Shown: one piece after another, positions 34,364 to 44,197 of the stretch
Numbering within the stretch: position 1 is the stretch's first letter
Layout: each line of letters starts with the position of its first letter
NCBI GenBank assembly: GCA_964567435.1
Contig: CAZMMQ010000001.1
Span: 1 to 64,000, forward strand
Length of the DNA stretch: 64,000 nucleotides
Origin: RFSX01 sp964567435
Lineage (GTDB): Bacteria > Bacteroidota > Bacteroidia > Chitinophagales > Saprospiraceae
Direction of reading: 5' to 3'
Program-made: the position numbers and the translations under genes
The notes under the pieces: generated by a model
What the model was told of the DNA's origin: nothing
What the model saw: only the letters and a program-made list of their open reading frames with translations
Database searches by the model: none

Positions 34364-36454
34364 CTATTCCTGGATATTAAGTTCACTTATTATTCTATCA
34401 GCGCTATAAATATATTTCATCGCAGCATAAATGCCTCCTGCATGGACCGAAACACTTCTATTATATTCTTCATCAAAAATAAAGTTCCCAGGTAGTGACT
34501 CTATATTTCCATCGAAAATAAGTCCTACAGCTTCTCCTTTTTGGTTAATAATGGCACTCCCTGAATTTCCTCCTATTATGTCATTTGTCGATACAAAATT
34601 GAGTGGTGACTTCAACAAATCCATTGAAGGGTTAACCCACTTTTCTGGCAATGACCAAGGGAAGATTTTATTATTAGAATAATGCCGGTCATACATTCCA
34701 AAATACGTAGTACTAACCGGAGCTTCGGTTCCGTTGTAGTTATAACCCTTGACTACGCCATCACTTATTCTAAGAGTAAATGTAGCATCTGGAGGTAAAG
34801 ATGTACCGAAGACGTTAAAAGCTTGGTTAGCTATCTTTGCTTCTAAACCATTTCGTTTTGCTGAAGACTTAGAAAACGCAGAGGACGCTTGCAGATACCG
34901 TGAGATGAGCACATCAGCACTTTTAATCAAGGGGTCTTTACTCTTAGTTATCGTTTTCTTCTTGCTCAACAATTTTGGAATGTCGGCACCATTCTGTAAG
35001 AATTTGGAATTAGAAAACAAGTTGTCAAGATACTCTCCAGTAGTCTTGCCAGCCAATAATCTCTCAAGTGTATTATCACCAGCATATTGTTCTGAAGTAA
35101 GTTCGTCCATGAGCAGACGCATCATATTTTTCTCCTTATCTAAATCTAATTCTGCATTAAGTTTCACCATGTTGTCAGCTGTTGCTGCCAATTCTTCTTC
35201 ACTTGATTTGTTCTCTAACTGACTCTTATACTTGGCAATTTCATGCATCATAAGGAATGTATTTCCTCTTAGTGCACTTGGACCCATCAAATTTATTGCC
35301 CAAGCATGAGGTTCTAATTTTTCGTATTCAGTGCTCAATTGATTCCAATAAGCAGGTCCTTTAGATCCTTTTCTGACGGCATTCTCCATATCCTCTTTCC
35401 GTTTCATAAACGCTTCATTATGCAAACCACCCATAATACCTTCGTACGCTTTAATAGAATTTGATAATCCGTTGATACTACTCAATAAGTTTTGTGCTTC
35501 TCGTTCCTTACTAGGATCGTTGACCATCACATTATAATCTGCCAGTTGCATATCCCTTCGATTTGTAATCCATTTGAGTAAATGCTTGAATCTGTAATCT
35601 CTATCATACTCCAATTGGGCTACCGTCCTATATCTTTCTGTTCTACCTGGATTACCAATCACAAATACTGGAGTATCCTCATGAACACCATCTATATTAA
35701 ATTGAAAATAATTATCAGATGTATCTAAAGGATAGCCATTCTCATCATATGCCCTCCAGAAAGTTACATCTAGATTATATCTAGGATATGTGAAATTGTC
35801 TGGATCACCACCATAAAAACCTAAATCATTTTCAGGTATTAAAACCAATCTGATATCATCATATTTTTTGTAACCATATAATGAGTACTTACCACCACTG
35901 TAAAAAGAAACCGTTTGAAGTCTTAGTCCTTCCCATCCTTTCTTTTGAGAATATTCCAATTCAATTTGCCTTAAAGCCTCTCGTTCTGCACTAGCCATGT
36001 CTTCATCACTGGTTGCCTTTTGTTTAGAGACATTAATTTCATCAGTGATATCTGCAATCATTATCAATTGCTCAACAAATAGAGATGGCACACGCCTTTC
36101 TTGCCCAAGTTCTGTCGCATAAAAACCATTTTTATCAAAATTTTCATTTTCGGTCTGTACCGAAATAGCCACATCTCTGGAACAATGATGATTTGTCATA
36201 ATTAACCCTTCTGGAGAAACAAAAGATGCTGAACACCATGAAGCAAATCTCAAAGAAGATTTCCTGACATCATCAAACCAAGCCTGATCGACATCCATGT
36301 TATATGCAGTCTTGAACCAATCAGTAGGTGGTTCTTCAAAGGTCCACATACGACCAAAATCAAAAAGGTTAGGTTGTTCTCCTTGTCCTATTAAACTAAG
36401 GCAGGATCCTACAAATACTAATAAATAAATAAGAATTCTAGACATTGAATTCAT
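34364..36454 (-). CDS. Secreted S46 dipeptidyl peptidase (DPP7-like)
   Basis: 696 residues with signal peptide (to about LSLIGQ). S46 peptidases are periplasmic or surface exopeptidases that release dipeptides. The catalytic triad is His in MTNHHCSRD (residues 89/90), Asp in YPRYNLDVTFWRAYDE (near 221) and Ser631 in IGGNSGSAIIN. The residue 18 after the Ser is Gly649 (FDGN), and this position is Gly in DPP7 and Arg in DPP11, so a preference for hydrophobic rather than acidic P1 residues is expected (known family rule applied by me). It has its own promoter at 36506 and ends at the terminator shared with dnaK. Confidence 0.93.
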   Translation of the reverse strand: MNSMSRILIYLLVFVGSCLSLIGQGEQPNLFDFGRMWTFEEPPTDWFKTAYNMDVDQAWFDDVRKSSLRFASWCSASFVSPEGLIMTNHHCSRDVAISVQTENENFDKNGFYATELGQERRVPSLFVEQLIMIADITDEINVSKQKATSDEDMASAEREALRQIELEYSQKKGWEGLRLQTVSFYSGGKYSLYGYKKYDDIRLVLIPENDLGFYGGDPDNFTYPRYNLDVTFWRAYDENGYPLDTSDNYFQFNIDGVHEDTPVFVIGNPGRTERYRTVAQLEYDRDYRFKHLLKWITNRRDMQLADYNVMVNDPSKEREAQNLLSSINGLSNSIKAYEGIMGGLHNEAFMKRKEDMENAVRKGSKGPAYWNQLSTEYEKLEPHAWAINLMGPSALRGNTFLMMHEIAKYKSQLENKSSEEELAATADNMVKLNAELDLDKEKNMMRLLMDELTSEQYAGDNTLERLLAGKTTGEYLDNLFSNSKFLQNGADIPKLLSKKKTITKSKDPLIKSADVLISRYLQASSAFSKSSAKRNGLEAKIANQAFNVFGTSLPPDATFTLRISDGVVKGYNYNGTEAPVSTTYFGMYDRHYSNNKIFPWSLPEKWVNPSMDLLKSPLNFVSTNDIIGGNSGSAIINQKGEAVGLIFDGNIESLPGNFIFDEEYNRSVSVHAGGIYAAMKYIYSADRIISELNIQE

Positions 36455-36505
36455 GATAACTAGATTTAGATTACTATTGAAAATTAAAGTCCATATCTAA
36501 ATTAA

Positions 36506-36513
36506 CAAAAATA
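36506..36513 (-). promoter_or_regulatory. -7 element of the S46 peptidase gene
   Basis: The minus strand reads TATTTTTG, matching TAnnTTTG, about 52 bases before the ATG at 36454. The inverted repeat at 36510-36537 overlaps it. Confidence 0.45.
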
Positions 36514-36537
36514 TCTACCATAATAGTAGTAGATATT
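36510..36537. repeat. Inverted repeat overlapping the S46 promoter
   Basis: ATATCTAC and GTAGATAT are perfect complements with one more pair outside, separated by 10 bases. The left arm lies in the -7 element, so it could be an operator. Confidence 0.35.
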
Positions 36538-36823
36538 ATATGATAGATTAGTGCCATTTATAATCAACTAATTTTCAATATAATATATAGTGTTTAAAAC
36601 TTTAACTGTTTTGTCTCCATCTTAAATTATCAATAGTAGATGATAATCAAACTGCATTCAGTACTTTTATATTCTTAATATGGTCAATTCTTGTGTTTAC
36701 ACATATTTTAAATTAATGATATATGTAATTATTTGATTTTCATGATTCGATAAGGTTCAATATTCGAAAATTGAGGTTAAAGCAATTCTCTATCGTTTTT
36801 AAGTTATACTAATAAAGAGTATC

Positions 36824-39800
36824 ATGACGAAATTATTTGGACAGTGGACACTTTCCACATTTTTAGTGGTTTTTACACTGTTTACCCAATTATTTGCAGG
36901 TACACCTGTCAACGGAACTTTCACTACATCGAGTATGAGTTTCAATATGGATGAGTGTAGTTCATTCCCTTCTCAAAATACCAATACAGACTATTCTGAG
37001 TTTACTCCAATTATAGTAAACGCTGATGCATGTCTTCAAATGAGTATTCTCAATAACTCACTAAGAAGAGATGAACCTTTAAGAAATCCGCACTCTTGTA
37101 CACCTGGTATATCGGGATCAGCTATGTGTGTTAGCTCAGTTGCTGATTGTACATTTCCCGCAGGGCATATGAGGTCTGTCCTTATTGATGTTCAAGTTAC
37201 TCCTGGATCAGATGGAACAGGAACTTTAAGTAGCTTAACATTTTATGAGCAGGCTCCTTTAGAATACAACTGGATAGATGGAGATTCTGGTTTAAATAAT
37301 TATCCAACACTCTATGGCGTTAGGGTTTTGAGAGATGGACAGGAAGTATTTAGATCAGCAGATAATCAGACAACAAATGATTGGACAAGAGAATCATTTA
37401 GTTTCTTGAATAACCCTGCATTTACAGTAACAGAAACTACAGTGTTCACCTTTGAATTTATTGGATATTGTATGATAGGCAATGGATCCTTGGTCAATGC
37501 TTGGGATTTAGATGAGATAAGTATAGAAAGTTCTTGTGGTACTGTCATAGATGGTGGGTCATTATCACTTCCTAATGGTACTGTCTCAACTTCAGTTTGT
37601 GTAGGTACAGGAGCAGGAGCACCTGTGGATGTAGTCTTATCTGGAAATTCATCAACTAATGGTAGTTTCCTAATCACAGATGACATGGGGAATATACTTG
37701 CAGTCCCTGCTGGTGGACCTCCATTTGATTTAGAGGCCGCAGGTCCTGGATTATGTCAAATATATTTTGTTGCTTACGAAGGCACATTAAATGGCCTCAA
37801 CGTTGGAGGTAATGTTGCAAACTTAGATGGATGTTTTGATTTATCCAATTCTGTAGCAGTTGATAGATTATCTGCATCACCATCAACGATTTCAACTACT
37901 TCTGGTACTACTATATGTGGGAATAATTCTTCACCAATTGATGTAGCCGTCTCTGGAGGAACTGGAGATACTAGATGGATTATAACAGATGATAGTGGTA
38001 GAATTATTGGTCTGCCAAGTGCACCACCATTTGATTTATCTCAATTCAATAATGCTCAATGCAATATACAATTAGTAAACTTTGTAGGTAACCTTGCTGG
38101 TTTTGCAATTGGAAGTAATGTCAATAACTTATCGGGTAACTGCTTTAGTGTTTCTAATCCAATAACTATTACTAAGCAAAATGTAAACGGAGGTGTTCTT
38201 GGAAGTAATGGCTTTTCTTTCATCAATATATGTGAAGGAAATGGAGGAAGTAATATTGTTGATGTCGTCGTTAATAATGCCAGAGGTGATAACAACCAGA
38301 TTGTATTAGTTGACGAAAGTGGAACCATCATTGAAACTAATCCAACTATTCCTTTTGACTTTTCAGGATTTGATTCGGGTGAGTTCAGCTTCTTTAATGT
38401 AAGCTGGAATGGCACATTAAATGGTCTTTCTGTTGGAGGAAATATTAATAACTTAAGCGGTACTTGTTTTGATGTTTCAAACTCAGTTAGAGTTGACAAA
38501 GAATTAGCAGAAGGAGGAACAATTTCTTCTCCTCTTGGTTCGAGCTTCGAAGTATGTATTGAAGGTGTTGTTTCAGATCCAATAGATGTGAGCATTACAG
38601 GTAACCAAGGACAGTTTGGTCGCTGGATTTTTACAGATGCTAATGGTACCGTTATCGCGTTACCAAGTGATCCTCCATTCTTATTAGACCCTAACGTTGG
38701 ACCAACATGTATTGTAAGATTCTTAAGTTTTGAAGAGTCATTCAGAGGACTTTTCTTAGGTCAAAACATTTCTGAATTTTCGGGTTGTTTCGATTTGTCG
38801 AATCCAATTACGATAACAAAAAACAGAGCATCTGGTGGGACAATCACTGATGATGGATTTACTTTTATAGACATATGCGCCAATACATCCTCGCAGTTAG
38901 TTTCTGTTGATTTGATTCGAAATATTGGAAGTAATTCACAGTTTATTATTTCAGACTTAGATGGAAACATAGTCAGCATTACTAATAATCCAAATATAGA
39001 TTTCGCATCGTTTGCTGATGGCAGTTATCTTATCACACACTTGGCTTATTCAAATGGAATATCTGGCGTAGTAGTAGGTGGAAATATCAATAATATATCA
39101 GGAGATTGTCTTGATTTTTCAAATGAAATTAGAGTTAATCGATTTAGCACTACTGCCGGTACAATTTCGTCACCACTTGGTGATATCATTGACGTATGTA
39201 GTGATGGAGATGATGATATGGTGGAAGTTAATCTTAATGGAAATTTTGGTGGATTTCAGAGATGGATTATCTCTGATACAAATGGCAATATTATTGGTCT
39301 ACCTGGAGGATCTCCGTTTACATTTGAAGGCATACCATCTGGTACATGTTTCCTAAGTAGTCTTACATTCGAGAATGGTATTGGTGGACTTGGTTTAGGC
39401 GGAAATATTAATTCTTTTACTGGATGCTTTGCCTTATCTAATTTGATTCAAATTAATAAGGAAGAAGTGGGTGGTGGCTCTTTAGTTACATCAGAAGGCA
39501 CAACATCCGTTAGTGTCTGCTTAGAAGACAACATATCAGATGTAGTTAACTTTTCAGTATCTGGAGTTAATGCAGATAATTCTGGAATCATTATAACAGA
39601 TAATAACGGAAATATCTTAGCAGTACCTGGGAATATAACATCATTTGATTTTGCAGGAACAGGAGCTGGAATATGTAGAATATATAATGTAGGCTATAAT
39701 GATTCTATAGATGGCCTGAGTGCTGGTAGCTCTATTTCTGATTTGGAGGGATGTTTTGGCTTATCAAATTTCATTACTGTGTTTAGAAGTGTTACCGAAG

Positions 39801-41722
39801 GAGGAAGCATTACCACAACTGGTGGTGAGACTGATGTAACCATTTGTGTCTCAGATGGTGTTGCTGACCCAATTGATGTCATCGTTAACGGTGCCAACTC
39901 ATCATCAGACAATAGAATAATTATCACAGATGATCAAGGTAACATTCTTGCTCTACCAACTTCATTACCATTCGATTTCGAACCTACAGGTGTTGGTGTA
40001 TGCAACATATACAATGTCAATTCCTCAGGAACACTCAACGGCCTGATGGTTGGAGGAAACATTGCGACTCTATCTGGTTGTTTTGACTTGTCTAACCCAA
40101 TAATCGTCAACAGATTCGATTTTGATTCTATGGGCACCAACTCAACTGTGACATATAATATGGATGCATGTTCTGCTTTGACTGGATCTACACAATTTGA
40201 TTATAGTGATTTTACACCTATCATTTCAAATGGTGCAGGTTGCACAAGATTCACTGCTGGAAATGTGTATAGAAGAGATCCTATGAACTTTCCTCACTCT
40301 TGTACTCCAGGAGTAGGAGGGACAGTAGCTATTTGTGTATCATCTCAAGATGATTGCACTTACCAAGAAGATAGTGATTATGCTTTAAGATTCGAAGTGA
40401 CTGTTACTCCAGGAAGCAATGGTATTGGGTCTATCTCAACATTAAGCTTCTATGAGGCAGCTCCACTTAATTTCATTTGGTTAAATGGAATAAGCGGTCC
40501 AAACAATTTTCCCACACAATATGGTGTAAGAGTTCTTAGAGATGGAACAGAGATATATAGACAAGCTGATCTTGCTACAAGTCCTGATTTTACATTAGAA
40601 ACTTTTGACTTTAGTTCAAATCCAGATTTCACAGTAACTAGTGAGTCAGTATTTAGTTTTGAGTTATTAGGATACTGTACTGCGGGAATAGCAAATGCAC
40701 CTGCTTCAGCATGGGATATAGATAATTTATCAATTACAACAGATTGTGCAGGATCTATGAATGGAGGAACAGTCTCATTAGCAGGTGGCGGTACTTCATC
40801 CGAAATATGTGCTGATGATGGGATAGATGATTTTATTAATGTCAGTGTAGCGGGAGCGAATGGTCCAAACTTACAATGGATCATAACTGATGATGCAGGC
40901 AATATATTAGCCTTGCCTCCGGCTCCACCCTTCAATCTTGAAGGACAAGGTTCAGGTATTTGCAATATTTATAACATCGCTTTCCTTAATGGATTGCAGG
41001 GTTTGAGTGCTGGAGGAAATCTCTCTTCACTTCAAGGATGCTATTCTTTGTCAAACGCTGTTGCCGTAACTAGAAACACTGGAGCTGATTGCTTTAGTCC
41101 TTTGGTAAGTGGAGGTGAAATAACAACACTGAATGGATTTACACAAGAGAATCATTGTGTTGATGATGGTATTTCAGATTTTGTTGATATACAAGTTTAT
41201 AATAACTCTGGCGCATCATCTGCCTGGATAATAACAAACAATCAAGGTCAGATAATCGAAGTTCCACAGAGCTTCCCTTATGACTTCGAGGGAACAAGTA
41301 CAGGCAGAGTATTTATTTATCACCTTAGCTTCAATGCTGAGGTATCAAACATGGAAGTTGGAAATATTATTTCTGATATACGCGGCAATGTCTCTTTCTC
41401 TAATGGTGTAATGATTAACAAACAAGGATGTGCTATTGAGCAGGTGGATGCAGAAGATATGGAAGAATTGCTAAGTGATTACACTACAGATATTACTATC
41501 TATCCTAATCCAGCTACTCATATGTTAACGATTATGAATAACCAACCTTCTAATTTTGGTTCTGAAGTAATCCTTTACAATAGTTTCGGACAAATATTAG
41601 GTAGCTATACTATCAGCAATCAGCCAATTCAAGTAGATGTGTCAGAATTCAGTAATGGATACTATCATATCAAAATGATATCTGGACAGAATGAATCAAC
41701 TAAGGCTTTCAGCAAAATGTAA
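36824..41722 (+). CDS. Giant secreted repeat protein with two N-module copies, ten ~107-residue repeats and a T9SS type A tail
   Basis: 1632 residues with signal peptide (to about LFTQLFAG). A first A module (about 33-240) has YSEFTPIIVNADAC, PHSCTPGISGS and YGVRVLRDGQEVFR. Eight B repeats follow (about 243-1095), each with consensus blocks ITDDxGNIxALP, FDF, GxCxIY, GTLNGLxVGGNI and a final GCFDLSNxIxV. Cys residues recur at three places in each B repeat. Then a second A module (about 1100-1310), two more B repeats (about 1312-1530) and a T9SS tail (ITIYPNPATHMLTI). The architecture A-B8-A-B2 shows duplication of an A-B block. No known family was recognised; a surface adhesin or carbohydrate-binding role is inference. 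Its start lacks a visible -7 element. Confidence 0.88.
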   Translation: MTKLFGQWTLSTFLVVFTLFTQLFAGTPVNGTFTTSSMSFNMDECSSFPSQNTNTDYSEFTPIIVNADACLQMSILNNSLRRDEPLRNPHSCTPGISGSAMCVSSVADCTFPAGHMRSVLIDVQVTPGSDGTGTLSSLTFYEQAPLEYNWIDGDSGLNNYPTLYGVRVLRDGQEVFRSADNQTTNDWTRESFSFLNNPAFTVTETTVFTFEFIGYCMIGNGSLVNAWDLDEISIESSCGTVIDGGSLSLPNGTVSTSVCVGTGAGAPVDVVLSGNSSTNGSFLITDDMGNILAVPAGGPPFDLEAAGPGLCQIYFVAYEGTLNGLNVGGNVANLDGCFDLSNSVAVDRLSASPSTISTTSGTTICGNNSSPIDVAVSGGTGDTRWIITDDSGRIIGLPSAPPFDLSQFNNAQCNIQLVNFVGNLAGFAIGSNVNNLSGNCFSVSNPITITKQNVNGGVLGSNGFSFINICEGNGGSNIVDVVVNNARGDNNQIVLVDESGTIIETNPTIPFDFSGFDSGEFSFFNVSWNGTLNGLSVGGNINNLSGTCFDVSNSVRVDKELAEGGTISSPLGSSFEVCIEGVVSDPIDVSITGNQGQFGRWIFTDANGTVIALPSDPPFLLDPNVGPTCIVRFLSFEESFRGLFLGQNISEFSGCFDLSNPITITKNRASGGTITDDGFTFIDICANTSSQLVSVDLIRNIGSNSQFIISDLDGNIVSITNNPNIDFASFADGSYLITHLAYSNGISGVVVGGNINNISGDCLDFSNEIRVNRFSTTAGTISSPLGDIIDVCSDGDDDMVEVNLNGNFGGFQRWIISDTNGNIIGLPGGSPFTFEGIPSGTCFLSSLTFENGIGGLGLGGNINSFTGCFALSNLIQINKEEVGGGSLVTSEGTTSVSVCLEDNISDVVNFSVSGVNADNSGIIITDNNGNILAVPGNITSFDFAGTGAGICRIYNVGYNDSIDGLSAGSSISDLEGCFGLSNFITVFRSVTEGGSITTTGGETDVTICVSDGVADPIDVIVNGANSSSDNRIIITDDQGNILALPTSLPFDFEPTGVGVCNIYNVNSSGTLNGLMVGGNIATLSGCFDLSNPIIVNRFDFDSMGTNSTVTYNMDACSALTGSTQFDYSDFTPIISNGAGCTRFTAGNVYRRDPMNFPHSCTPGVGGTVAICVSSQDDCTYQEDSDYALRFEVTVTPGSNGIGSISTLSFYEAAPLNFIWLNGISGPNNFPTQYGVRVLRDGTEIYRQADLATSPDFTLETFDFSSNPDFTVTSESVFSFELLGYCTAGIANAPASAWDIDNLSITTDCAGSMNGGTVSLAGGGTSSEICADDGIDDFINVSVAGANGPNLQWIITDDAGNILALPPAPPFNLEGQGSGICNIYNIAFLNGLQGLSAGGNLSSLQGCYSLSNAVAVTRNTGADCFSPLVSGGEITTLNGFTQENHCVDDGISDFVDIQVYNNSGASSAWIITNNQGQIIEVPQSFPYDFEGTSTGRVFIYHLSFNAEVSNMEVGNIISDIRGNVSFSNGVMINKQGCAIEQVDAEDMEELLSDYTTDITIYPNPATHMLTIMNNQPSNFGSEVILYNSFGQILGSYTISNQPIQVDVSEFSNGYYHIKMISGQNESTKAFSKM
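37552..40112 (+). repeat. Eight tandem ~320-base repeats inside the giant protein gene
   Basis: The units begin near 37552, 37870, 38186, 38511, 38830, 39151, 39469 and 39798, a period of 316-329 bases (105-110 residues). Two more copies are at about 40759 and 41110 after a second A module (about 40120-40758). The units share the GCFDLSN and TDDxGNI blocks but differ in DNA sequence, so the expansion is old. Confidence 0.85.
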
Positions 41723-41742
41723 GCTTGACGTTCATAGTTTTA

Positions 41743-41783
41743 GTAAAAAAAGGGCATTCAATAATTTATTGAGTGCCCTTTTT
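41743..41783. terminator. Bidirectional terminator after the giant repeat protein gene
   Basis: GGGCATTCAATAA with its near-perfect complement (one wobble) flanked by an A-tract and T-tract. It lies between the plus-strand giant gene and the minus-strand dynamin-like gene. Confidence 0.85.
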
Positions 41784-41803
41784 AATTAATAGACAATAAT
41801 TTT

Positions 41804-43543
41804 TCAGATTTGATTCATAGATGTTTCTAAGTCAGTTTTCACATGATTTATCTCTTCCACAATTCTATTGTGTTCTGATTCAAGATGAGTTAAAGTGTTT
41901 TCTTCTTCTTCAAGAAGTTTATCGAATTTAAAGAAGTTGTCATCTATTCTTCGTTTGATTCTTGATGTGTAGTTATTTAACTTAAGAGAAATTTCTTCCT
42001 TAATTCTTTCCCTTCCATTATTTACTTCATTATCATATCCTTTCAGGATCTTATTCCGATTTAATCCTATTGTAACACCAGCAAAGACAAATCCTATTGC
42101 AGTCAAAATGCCTCCAGTCACATCTACTATCATTGTATTCGTTAAAGTCGTAAGAATTATACCGACAATAGCTATCCCTCCGCCTTTAGCCAAATTTGGA
42201 GCTATTTCGTTAGCCCCTTGTATAAGATCATTGTCGTAAAAGTTCTCAGATCTATTCAAGAATCCAGAAAAAGCTTGCTGCAAGTCTCTTAGCACATTAG
42301 CACGTCGTTCAGCTATGTCAGAAAATATTTCATGGTCATCCTTTAAGATAGTTTCACTGTTTTTAATCTTAGAATCGATTAGCTTGCCCATATTTTGAAT
42401 GCTATCAGCTATGTCAATGACACCATCCTGTAATTTGGACTTAAACTCTGAATTCAAATCAGACTCTAAACTACTCGCTATGGATTCAAGCCACAACTTA
42501 GGAGATTGGCTATTCCCAAACTTTGATGTCAGAGAACGCTTTAACATTTTAAAGACTCCACTTCCTTGCGTCAATTCAGATCTTTTACGACCAGTAATTC
42601 GGTCATAACTGGCAATAAGATTTTCTATAAGAATAGTGACTTGTCTATTTGTTTTTTCCTCTTGGTGATTTAAAGTTTCCCTTATATCATTACGAAATCT
42701 CAAATCTGATTCATATTGCTCCTTACGTAATATGACTCCTTTGAAAATCTTATCATTGATATTGAGGGCAGTATCTGCGTTATTAATCAATTTGAGATAT
42801 GGAGCTTTACCGCCTGTTATATTATCATAGATAAAATCTCTGACTGGCTTAAATCCACTTTCTTCTTTCTCTCCACTTAATTCCATTAATGCACTGACTG
42901 GGAATACATTTGGATCAGATATGCCTTTCTTTATAGCATACTCTTTAACCCCATTAATATTGGTTACCAGATCATCTGGTTGCATTAAATCTTTTTGTTG
43001 CAGAATAAAAATGATTTTTTTACGCCATTCATTCTTTATGAAATCGAAGAATTGCCATGCAGATTGTCTATATGGATTCTTGGATTCAAAAACGAATACG
43101 ATCAAATCAGATGCAGGAATAAATTTCTCAGTAATTTCTTGATGATGGTCAACAATAGTATTAGTGCCTGGTGTATCTACAATGGCTATATCTTTAAGTA
43201 TCTCTACAGGCTGAGTTATTCTCTTTAAGTACTGGTTAATGTTTTCAATGGATTCTGATTCGCCGTAAACAATTTGCTGAATGGTGTCTGTCATTGGCGA
43301 GGCGGCCACTTTACATATCTCTTTATCTGCATCTAGCAAGGCATTAATAAAACTTGATTTACCAGCTTTTACTTCCCCGACTATGACAAACATAAAAGGG
43401 TCTTCTATTCTTTCCCTAACATCACTTACAGTAGCCTGTAATTCTTTATGTCGTATCTCAACAGTAATAGCATGCAAAGCTTCTACCGCATCTTCTAATC
43501 GTTTCTTAGACTCCTCTGACTTACTATCAATTAAGCTATTCAT
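41804..43543 (-). CDS. Dynamin-like GTPase
   Basis: 579 residues. G1 is IVGEVKAGKSS (about 54-64), G3 is VDTPGTNT (about 122-129) and G4 is LQQKDLM (about 181-187). The middle and end are mostly helical with a hydrophobic hairpin at about 460-500 (GIAIVGIILTTLTNTMIVDVTGGILTAIGFVFAG cut here into two halves: GIAIVGIILTTL and GGILTAIGFVFAG), as expected for membrane insertion of bacterial dynamin-like proteins. The C-terminus is a predicted coiled coil. Such proteins remodel or protect membranes. It stands alone, so it is a single-copy dynamin rather than the usual tandem pair. Confidence 0.85.
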   Translation of the reverse strand: MNSLIDSKSEESKKRLEDAVEALHAITVEIRHKELQATVSDVRERIEDPFMFVIVGEVKAGKSSFINALLDADKEICKVAASPMTDTIQQIVYGESESIENINQYLKRITQPVEILKDIAIVDTPGTNTIVDHHQEITEKFIPASDLIVFVFESKNPYRQSAWQFFDFIKNEWRKKIIFILQQKDLMQPDDLVTNINGVKEYAIKKGISDPNVFPVSALMELSGEKEESGFKPVRDFIYDNITGGKAPYLKLINNADTALNINDKIFKGVILRKEQYESDLRFRNDIRETLNHQEEKTNRQVTILIENLIASYDRITGRKRSELTQGSGVFKMLKRSLTSKFGNSQSPKLWLESIASSLESDLNSEFKSKLQDGVIDIADSIQNMGKLIDSKIKNSETILKDDHEIFSDIAERRANVLRDLQQAFSGFLNRSENFYDNDLIQGANEIAPNLAKGGGIAIVGIILTTLTNTMIVDVTGGILTAIGFVFAGVTIGLNRNKILKGYDNEVNNGRERIKEEISLKLNNYTSRIKRRIDDNFFKFDKLLEEEENTLTHLESEHNRIVEEINHVKTDLETSMNQI

Positions 43544-43590
43544 ATACTTCTTATTGCATTTATGACGTAGAAAAATAAAAAAAGTAATAT

Positions 43591-44193
43591 TTAGGCCTTC
43601 ACCAGTACAGGTCCAGCAGGTCCTAAATTGAATATCACGTCCAATATACTCAGCTCATCTACAAAGCCAAACTTCTCTTCAAAAACTTGATTATAAAACA
43701 AATTATCCATAGACCAAATCATGTTTTGGATGCGAGCATCCAAGATATTGTCAGATAATTCTTTAGTATAGCTACTTGTTAATGGAGGTACGTCCATCCC
43801 AAAATAATTACAAATCCAAGTCATCGTCTCTGCATTTAGATCAATCAAATGGGTATACTTTGTCATGATTATATTGTCAATTTGATCAGCATAATACTCA
43901 TAATAAGGAGCAGAATTATACGCAGACTTAATACTTCGTTGATGTTGAATTTGCCAATCATGGTGATATGCAATTTTTACCTCACTTATTGGCAAGTTGG
44001 TTTTGCCTTTTTCTAATGGTACTGAAAGTCTTTGAATCCCATTGGCAGATAAGATAGAAGCTCTGTTTCTAACTGTACGCTTTTGATAGTTTTCTTGCAC
44101 TTCTATCAAGGCATCTAACTTACTAGCTAGCCTGTAGTACTTTACTGGTCCGAAGTAACTAGTGGGTAGGATGACTTTATCTTTTATCTTCAC
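43591..44193 (-). CDS. WbqC family protein
   Basis: 200 residues from a GTG at 44193, with ILPTSYFGPVKYYRLAS, the WbqC start. The family is found in polysaccharide gene clusters and is thought to act in sugar or amino-sugar modification, but its reaction is not known. HHDWQIQHQRSIKSAYNSAPYYEYY (about 76-100) is its conserved core; quoted here in two parts, HHDWQIQHQR and SIKSAYNSAPYYEYY. It is divergent from the glycosyltransferase, with starts only four bases apart if the TTG start is used there. A surface glycan role is suggested by the pair. Confidence 0.85.
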   Translation of the reverse strand: MKIKDKVILPTSYFGPVKYYRLASKLDALIEVQENYQKRTVRNRASILSANGIQRLSVPLEKGKTNLPISEVKIAYHHDWQIQHQRSIKSAYNSAPYYEYYADQIDNIIMTKYTHLIDLNAETMTWICNYFGMDVPPLTSSYTKELSDNILDARIQNMIWSMDNLFYNQVFEEKFGFVDELSILDVIFNLGPAGPVLVKA

Positions 44194-44197
44194 AACT

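Larger units (their letters stand above)
36455..36823. other. 369-base intergenic region, A+T rich
   Basis: This divergent region between the S46 gene (minus) and the giant repeat protein (plus) holds the -7 element at 36506-36513 and a 9-bp inverted repeat at 36510-36537. I saw no tRNA, riboswitch or ORF of note and no clear -7 element for the plus-strand gene. Confidence 0.55.

Noticed and set aside
37366..40965. Several antisense open frames in the giant repeat gene
   Set aside because: They repeat with the same period as the sense repeats and have no start context or motif, so they are shadows.
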